The translations under genes and the position numbers were made by a program. A stretch of DNA of 10,979 nucleotides from Deltaproteobacteria bacterium UBA6967 (GTDB taxonomy: Bacteria; SAR324; NAC60-12). The stretch's first letter is position 1, and every line of letters starts with the position of its first letter. Positions 7,701 through 10,979 of the stretch are shown here, in pieces. The stretch covers positions 1 to 10,979 of the forward strand of contig DJYX01000232.1 in assembly GCA_002450295.1 (NCBI GenBank), in the 5' to 3' direction. The notes below the pieces were generated by a model that was given only the letters and a program-made list of their open reading frames with translations, searched no databases and was not told the origin of the DNA.

Positions 7701-9312
7701 GCGAGATGTGATTCGTCCCTTTCAATTCGCCTGCAATCATGGGAAGGCTTTCAATCACACCATCATAAAGCATGTCGAAGAGCAGGATGTTCTGGAAGTT
7801 TTGCTGCAAACTTTGGTTCACTTCAGGGACAAGTAGAACGTCTAATAATGAGGGATTTTCATGGATCTCGGAGAGGGTCGCTTCCTGAAGAAAATCATGA
7901 AGTTGAATCATGTTCTCCCGGGTGCTGTCCTTCCAGAAGTTATAAAGATAGATCAACACCTCCAGAGTCAACTCTTCCAGTGCCTTCTCAAAGTTGTCCT
8001 TGGGATCCCCCACAAAAAAGGCGAAGAGTTTTGTCCGTTCGACATCTCGCTCTGCTTTTGTTTCCAGGAATCTTTGGTAGCGTTTGTTCAACTCCTCTTG
8101 GTAGCGAAGTTCAATGGGAGCCTGAAGCCACTTCTTGAATTTTTCTTGCCGCTCCTGCTCAATCCTTTCCGTCAAAGTACCAATTGGGGTCTTGGCAGTT
8201 TTACTGCTGAGTCTGGAGTAATTCTTCAGGGATTCGCTTTGGATTTTTTGACGAATCTTAAGCCCACGCATGAAGCGATAGGCTGACCCAAAAACGTTTA
8301 GGGTTCCTGTTGGAGGTTTGTGAGTTCTCCGATTTATGACGATTTGGAGTTCACTCGGATTGAGATAGTGCCCAATGTTTTCTTTGTAGTGGTCGAAAAG
8401 AAAGGAGTTTTCTTTGAGGAAGAGTCGAGCGTTTTGCTCTGTTATTTCAATTCCACTGAGGATTGCTTCCCGTAGATTTGAAATTTTTCCAGGTTGGTCT
8501 AACGAGAAATCAATAATCCCATCAAAATATCCACTGGAGTACAGTTCATAGGAAGAAACTCCCATAAATTTCGCACACTCCTGCCAGGATAAGTTGTACT
8601 TACGAGCAATGTTGCTCAGTCCTTTGGGATGGATCGTGTTGAATACTCCATCTTTGGTGGCAAGCAACACATTTGTGGTAGCGAGCGGAATTGCTCCGCC
8701 ACTATATCCAGCCCCAAATACAATCCCAACAGTTGGTAACTGTAGATTTGCCATTTCGGCAATCAAAAAAGAGATACTGTGAGATTGATTGTCAAGGTTG
8801 GCTTCTGCGGTAGCAACGGCTCCAGGGGTGTCAATAAAAGTCACTACCGGCATGCCATGGATAGCAAAGAACCCCAACTTGTCCGCTGCTCTTCGATGAT
8901 GTTTCGGGTCCCAAGTTCCATGTTGAACCCTATGGTCTTGGGCAACAAACCCAATTCTTCTCTTGAGAGCACCGATCTGAAATTCGACTTCGGCCAGATA
9001 GAGGGGTCCTTCGATCTCTTCTTGAATGAGACTACCTCCAAGCTGCTGAATGACTTCAGCTGAACTGAGACGCTTTTGGTTTTCAGACGGATTTACAACC
9101 CTTTGGATGTAACTGTCTACATCAAGTCGACGAAGCCATTGGATTTGTTCCTCAATACTCTCTTTGCTTAGTAATCCAGCTAATTTCGCATCGTCAAAAT
9201 ACGATGGACCTTTGCCTGGTAGCTGTGAAAGATCATGGGACATTGCTTCTGCACGTCGGAATGCCGAAAGAAGACGAGGTGTCTTTCGGGCAGACACGGG
9301 AGATTCAGGCAT
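4762..9312 (-). CDS. Single-chain multidomain acetyl-CoA carboxylase (CT-alpha / helical insert / CT-beta / biotin carboxylase / BCCP)
   Basis: One 1516-residue chain appears to hold all parts of acetyl-CoA carboxylase, which makes malonyl-CoA for fatty-acid synthesis. Residues about 85-330 resemble AccA (VTFIDTPGAVAT at 157-168; oxyanion-type GAGYSGGAIP at 200-209). Residues about 331-690 are a charged, helical region I do not recognise. Residues about 691-910 resemble AccD (ISSAGMQTKEG at 775-785; VGGAQASF at 819-826) but lack its zinc ribbon. Residues about 935-1390 are an ATP-grasp biotin carboxylase: HGGGGKGI at 1098-1105, RDCSVQRNYQK with K1174, E1211, EMNTRLQVEHP with E1225, N1227, R1229 and E1233, and R1273. 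Residues about 1420-1514 are the biotinyl domain, with an AccB-like thumb (YRSPSPET) and biotin-accepting K1463 in ESMK. The ATG follows an in-frame stop directly and has no clear ribosome site, so M24 is a possible alternative start. It is 25 bases after the ParA-like gene. Another acyl-CoA substrate is possible, but the AccA/AccD/AccB likeness favours acetyl-CoA. Confidence 0.85.
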   Translation of the reverse strand: MPESPVSARKTPRLLSAFRRAEAMSHDLSQLPGKGPSYFDDAKLAGLLSKESIEEQIQWLRRLDVDSYIQRVVNPSENQKRLSSAEVIQQLGGSLIQEEIEGPLYLAEVEFQIGALKRRIGFVAQDHRVQHGTWDPKHHRRAADKLGFFAIHGMPVVTFIDTPGAVATAEANLDNQSHSISFLIAEMANLQLPTVGIVFGAGYSGGAIPLATTNVLLATKDGVFNTIHPKGLSNIARKYNLSWQECAKFMGVSSYELYSSGYFDGIIDFSLDQPGKISNLREAILSGIEITEQNARLFLKENSFLFDHYKENIGHYLNPSELQIVINRRTHKPPTGTLNVFGSAYRFMRGLKIRQKIQSESLKNYSRLSSKTAKTPIGTLTERIEQERQEKFKKWLQAPIELRYQEELNKRYQRFLETKAERDVERTKLFAFFVGDPKDNFEKALEELTLEVLIYLYNFWKDSTRENMIQLHDFLQEATLSEIHENPSLLDVLLVPEVNQSLQQNFQNILLFDMLYDGVIESLPMIAGELKGTNHISQQSVEKLFENSFNIALKEFEKMELQLEGDWVRQSFFKWLAQFIAQKNCDTVMATISGWKRIVYPRMSPPLFGVVRYYFSGLLPSLYKAQLGESKFQGKITPRNIGIKDFWNRLDQAYKDLLIQNLLRDYKKNHIEPKHILDKYFANFKELNAEKITANPVNFPGFRQAIEQALDNGIAPCGVITGIANFTDNRATTKVGLVLSNTRFQAGAFDMASCEKVCLLLDECAQRNLPVIFFISSAGMQTKEGAGSLFSMATMNDRLTRFVKDHDLPVICFGFRDCVGGAQASFVTHLLVKTYYLSGAQIPFAGQLVVESHLPASSTLANYLSQKDGTMDGLVENPFDEQIDHALRQIDPGIPMPKLSIQEVISRTLTGEYNLSAQLDQDVESLEKAELMQSDIKRVLVHARGCTAARLIQASQEHGLEVVLVQSDPDMESYPAQLLRENDRLVCLGGNTPQESYLNAMSVIRIAEIEGVDAIHPGIGFLSESPQYARICREHGLNFIGPRSDNMDLMGNKSNAINTAKRLKIPVVPGSEGALANPSEASNVAEEIGYPVLIKAAHGGGGKGIAVVEQPGQLKPMFIRMSKEALNAFGNGDLYLEKFIRSLRHLEVQVLRDLRGNSHLLGIRDCSVQRNYQKLIEESAFDLPQKIQDQLFKYSRKLIDEIDYVGAGTVEFIYDLGEQKIYFMEMNTRLQVEHPVSEMVTGVDLVDQQFSVAKGKSIEGLEVRPNGHAMELRINAERVDLDSSGSLRFVPDPGRVSEAYFPAEENIRVIQAVTNGSMVPPFYDSLVAQIIAWGKDRKEAIELLLDYLSRVKIHGISTNLVLVKRILQDKDFQEGNFDTRYLKGLFSRINPQELIKESKLEAGGSAVSLDESSVRFENSKEWKVLSPQMGGFYRSPSPETPSLVEEGSVINLQTPLCLLESMKVFNEISLNSFKTLDGKSLYPEDQQFRITRVLAEDQQTVNQGDLLFVMESITPN

Positions 9313-9337
9313 TTAATCAATGGATTGAAAAGTTGAA

Positions 9338-10087
9338 TTACCAGGCCGGGAGGTGGGCTTTTACTTCTTGCCAGAGTTCCTGATAGGCCTGTGCTGATTT
9401 GCTATTTTCTGCAAAGCAGCTTACTGGGGCTCGCTCAATTCCCATCCGCTCAATTTCAGTTGAATATGGGATGTTTGTCTTCAGAAAATTCGGATATTTG
9501 CGAGGCATCATTTGCATTAGGTCTCGATGCAATTGCTTGCGTCGATCTGCCATTGAGAAGAATACGAGCATCTTGAAATTTCGCAATTGCTTCTTGCGAC
9601 GAAATTCCACCAATTGCTTAAGCGTTCTAAGTGATAGAGAGGTCGGTATGACTGGGACCACAAGCACATTAGCAGCTTCAAATATACTTTCTGATAGCAA
9701 AGTCAGTCCTGGTGGGCAATCAAGAAAAACATAGTCATATTCTTCAGCTAGAGGACTTAGCAGCAACTTGAGTCGCTCATTTGGTTTCTTAGTGTCATCA
9801 AGCAGGAGATCCATCGTGCGGTATGAAAAATCGGAAGGTAGAAGATCCAGGTTGTCGTGGTCGGTAGCCTTGATCAGATCGGCAAGATCATGACGACCTT
9901 TCAGCAAAGCCCTGGAACCCCCTTTGATTTTTGGTCGAACTCTGAAATAGAAAGTCGCTGCTCCCTGCGGATCAAGGTCCCAAATTAGTGTTCTGGCTCC
10001 TTCGTGTGCCCCTTGAAAAGCCAAATTTACAGAAGTAGCGGTTTTTCCAACCCCACCTTTGATGTTATAAGAAGCTAAGATTTGCAT
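9338..10087 (-). CDS. ParA/MinD-family ATPase
   Basis: This is a 249-residue ParA-type ATPase, a family that forms ATP-dependent dimers on the nucleoid or membrane and positions DNA or large protein cargo. The deviant Walker A motif NIKGGVGKTA is at 8-17 with signature K10 and catalytic K15. Walker A' is DLDPQGAAT at 37-45 and Walker B is VFLDCPP at 120-126. A basic stretch, RRKKQLRNFK (163-172), could contribute to non-specific DNA binding. There is no N-terminal helix-turn-helix extension as in plasmid ParA, and no parB or parS site is visible, so chromosome segregation is not indicated. Its ATG overlaps the stop of the CHAD gene by one base (TGATG), and a GAGGAG ribosome site lies eight bases before it, so the two are probably translated together. 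The carboxylase follows after 25 bases. Cargo is unknown; the CHAD partner hints at polyphosphate granules. Confidence 0.88.
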   Translation of the reverse strand: MQILASYNIKGGVGKTATSVNLAFQGAHEGARTLIWDLDPQGAATFYFRVRPKIKGGSRALLKGRHDLADLIKATDHDNLDLLPSDFSYRTMDLLLDDTKKPNERLKLLLSPLAEEYDYVFLDCPPGLTLLSESIFEAANVLVVPVIPTSLSLRTLKQLVEFRRKKQLRNFKMLVFFSMADRRKQLHRDLMQMMPRKYPNFLKTNIPYSTEIERMGIERAPVSCFAENSKSAQAYQELWQEVKAHLPAW

Positions 10088-10979
10088 CAGTTCAGCTCCT
10101 CAGCAACGGTTGGCTGTTGAAAAAGAAGATTGAAACGATTCTGAGTGCGAGTCGAAGCAAATCCACTAAAACTGCCTTGAAAACGCTGACGTGCCTCGGC
10201 CTGTCGTTGGTTTAGGGCACTGACAAGCATTCCCATCGCCACCAAAGTCTGGGCTGGAACAGGTTGTTGCTTGGCAAGCATATCGCCAAAATTTTTTAGG
10301 GATTCCTGTTGAACCGAGCAATCATTGAATTGACCCAGATCTTCTTGAAGGGCTTTGAGAGGTTTGAGAATCCCTTGGAATTCTTTTGTGGACCAAAGGC
10401 TTTCAAAAAACTCCAGTAAATACCTAAGTTTCTTACAACTCTTCCTCAAGTCATGGAGAGCTTCATCAGGAGAATCTTGGTCAATTGCTTTCCCCTCAGC
10501 TAAGCAACGATGATAACTTCTAAGGAGTCTTTTTGATGCGGTTTTGCGAACTTCTGCTGCTCCTCCATTAGTTGTAGAAGGAGTCTCATCTGTTAAAAAT
10601 TGCTCCCAGGTCGAGCGAAATTTTTGAAAACGCTTGGATTGAAGATCCTTGGCTAAAAGTTTTTGCTCTTTGGCATTTTCTGTCAGCAGAAGTTCCCGAA
10701 AAGCTTCAAGATCAGCTTGCTGTTCTTCGGGTAGTTGAGTTTGGTATGAATTGAAGTCAAGAAGATAAACATCCAGGTCTCGGGTGGGGCCCGTTCGATC
10801 ACTTAACCAAGCGAAATCATCTCGAAAACCTTGAATCTGTTCAGGAGGAAAAACCCCCTTCAATTGGTTCAGTGCTGATCGTGCTCGTCGACAAGCAACT
10901 CGGAAATCATGTAGAAATTCTGTATCTGGAGCTTCGATCGTACCCTGATGATTTAAGTCCATCACCTTTGTGCTAGCAC
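10087..10979 (-). CDS. CHAD-domain protein, 5' end beyond the window
   Basis: CHAD (conserved histidine alpha-helical) domains are helical bundles rich in conserved His, Arg and Lys that associate with polyphosphate granules. About 292 residues are visible when counted from a GTG at 10965, which is followed immediately by an ATG. The frame is still open to the window edge, so the true start may lie outside, perhaps after another helix or a CYTH domain. The two family repeats are clear: LHDFRVACRRARSAL (H19) and LHDLRKSCKKLRYLLEFF (H171). The hallmark LKALQEDLGQFND is at 203-215. Both repeats carry the basic face expected to bind polyanions. The stop overlaps the ParA-type gene's start by one base. 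It is the first visible gene of the minus-strand block. Polyphosphate binding is family knowledge; the specific role here is not shown. Confidence 0.88.
   Translation of the reverse strand, partial: ASTKVMDLNHQGTIEAPDTEFLHDFRVACRRARSALNQLKGVFPPEQIQGFRDDFAWLSDRTGPTRDLDVYLLDFNSYQTQLPEEQQADLEAFRELLLTENAKEQKLLAKDLQSKRFQKFRSTWEQFLTDETPSTTNGGAAEVRKTASKRLLRSYHRCLAEGKAIDQDSPDEALHDLRKSCKKLRYLLEFFESLWSTKEFQGILKPLKALQEDLGQFNDCSVQQESLKNFGDMLAKQQPVPAQTLVAMGMLVSALNQRQAEARQRFQGSFSGFASTRTQNRFNLLFQQPTVAEELN
10096..10101 (-). promoter_or_regulatory. Ribosome binding site for the ParA-type gene, inside the CHAD gene
   Basis: On the minus strand this reads GAGGAG, eight bases before the ATG at 10087-10085. It lies within the last codons of the CHAD gene, whose TGA stop overlaps the ATG. 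This fixes the ParA start and indicates translational coupling. Confidence 0.75.

Noticed and set aside
7861..8286. 141-codon open frame on the plus strand inside the carboxylase gene
   Set aside because: It is antisense to the middle of the continuous carboxylase frame and its Leu/Phe-rich product is what antisense of charged helical codons gives. No family features are visible.
9241..9243. Alternative carboxylase start at M24
   Set aside because: Neither this ATG nor the one at 9312 has a clear ribosome site. I kept the longer form because it follows directly after an in-frame stop and allows coupling to the ParA-type gene, but the shorter start remains possible.
9338..10087. Chromosome-partition (parAB) locus
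   Set aside because: The ParA-type ATPase has no ParB gene beside it, no parS-like palindrome is visible and it lacks an N-terminal DNA-binding extension, so a segregation locus is not supported here.

Overview
The window reads as a bacterial chromosome segment of moderate GC content, with two convergent gene blocks and almost no non-coding space. There are no mobile elements, tRNA or rRNA genes, or CRISPR arrays. The gene content is core metabolism in a Gram-negative-like bacterium. The combination of a eukaryote-like NADP isocitrate dehydrogenase, a cytosolic-type malate dehydrogenase and a one-chain acetyl-CoA carboxylase suggests an uncultured or marine proteobacterium-like lineage. SAR324 (a former deltaproteobacterial group) is my guess from memory, and the sequence does not prove it.

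Left block, plus strand (about 231-4662): icd, mdh, sucC and sucD lie in one direction with gaps of 53, 88 and 31 bases, which looks like a TCA-cycle operon. Together they cover isocitrate to 2-oxoglutarate, succinyl-CoA to succinate with substrate-level ATP or GTP formation, and malate to oxaloacetate. The 2-oxoglutarate dehydrogenase genes are not in the window. All four genes are intact and keep their catalytic residues. The 230 bases before icd hold a possible leader or promoter with a short direct repeat and a small palindrome. A 10-bp perfect hairpin after sucD probably ends transcription from both sides.

Right block, minus strand (about 10979-4762), in transcription order: a CHAD-domain protein cut by the window edge, a ParA/MinD-type ATPase whose start overlaps the CHAD stop by one base, and a 1516-residue multidomain carboxylase 25 bases further on. 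The carboxylase carries every activity of acetyl-CoA carboxylase in one chain, in the order AccA-like carboxyltransferase, a long unrecognised helical insert, AccD-like carboxyltransferase, biotin carboxylase, biotinyl carrier. This differs from the usual four separate bacterial subunits and also from the eukaryotic order (BC-BCCP-CT, with the AccD-like half before the AccA-like half).

The most interesting points are this carboxylase architecture with its roughly 360-residue middle region, and the coupling of a polyphosphate-associated CHAD protein to a ParA-type positioning ATPase in the same apparent operon as the committed step of fatty-acid synthesis.
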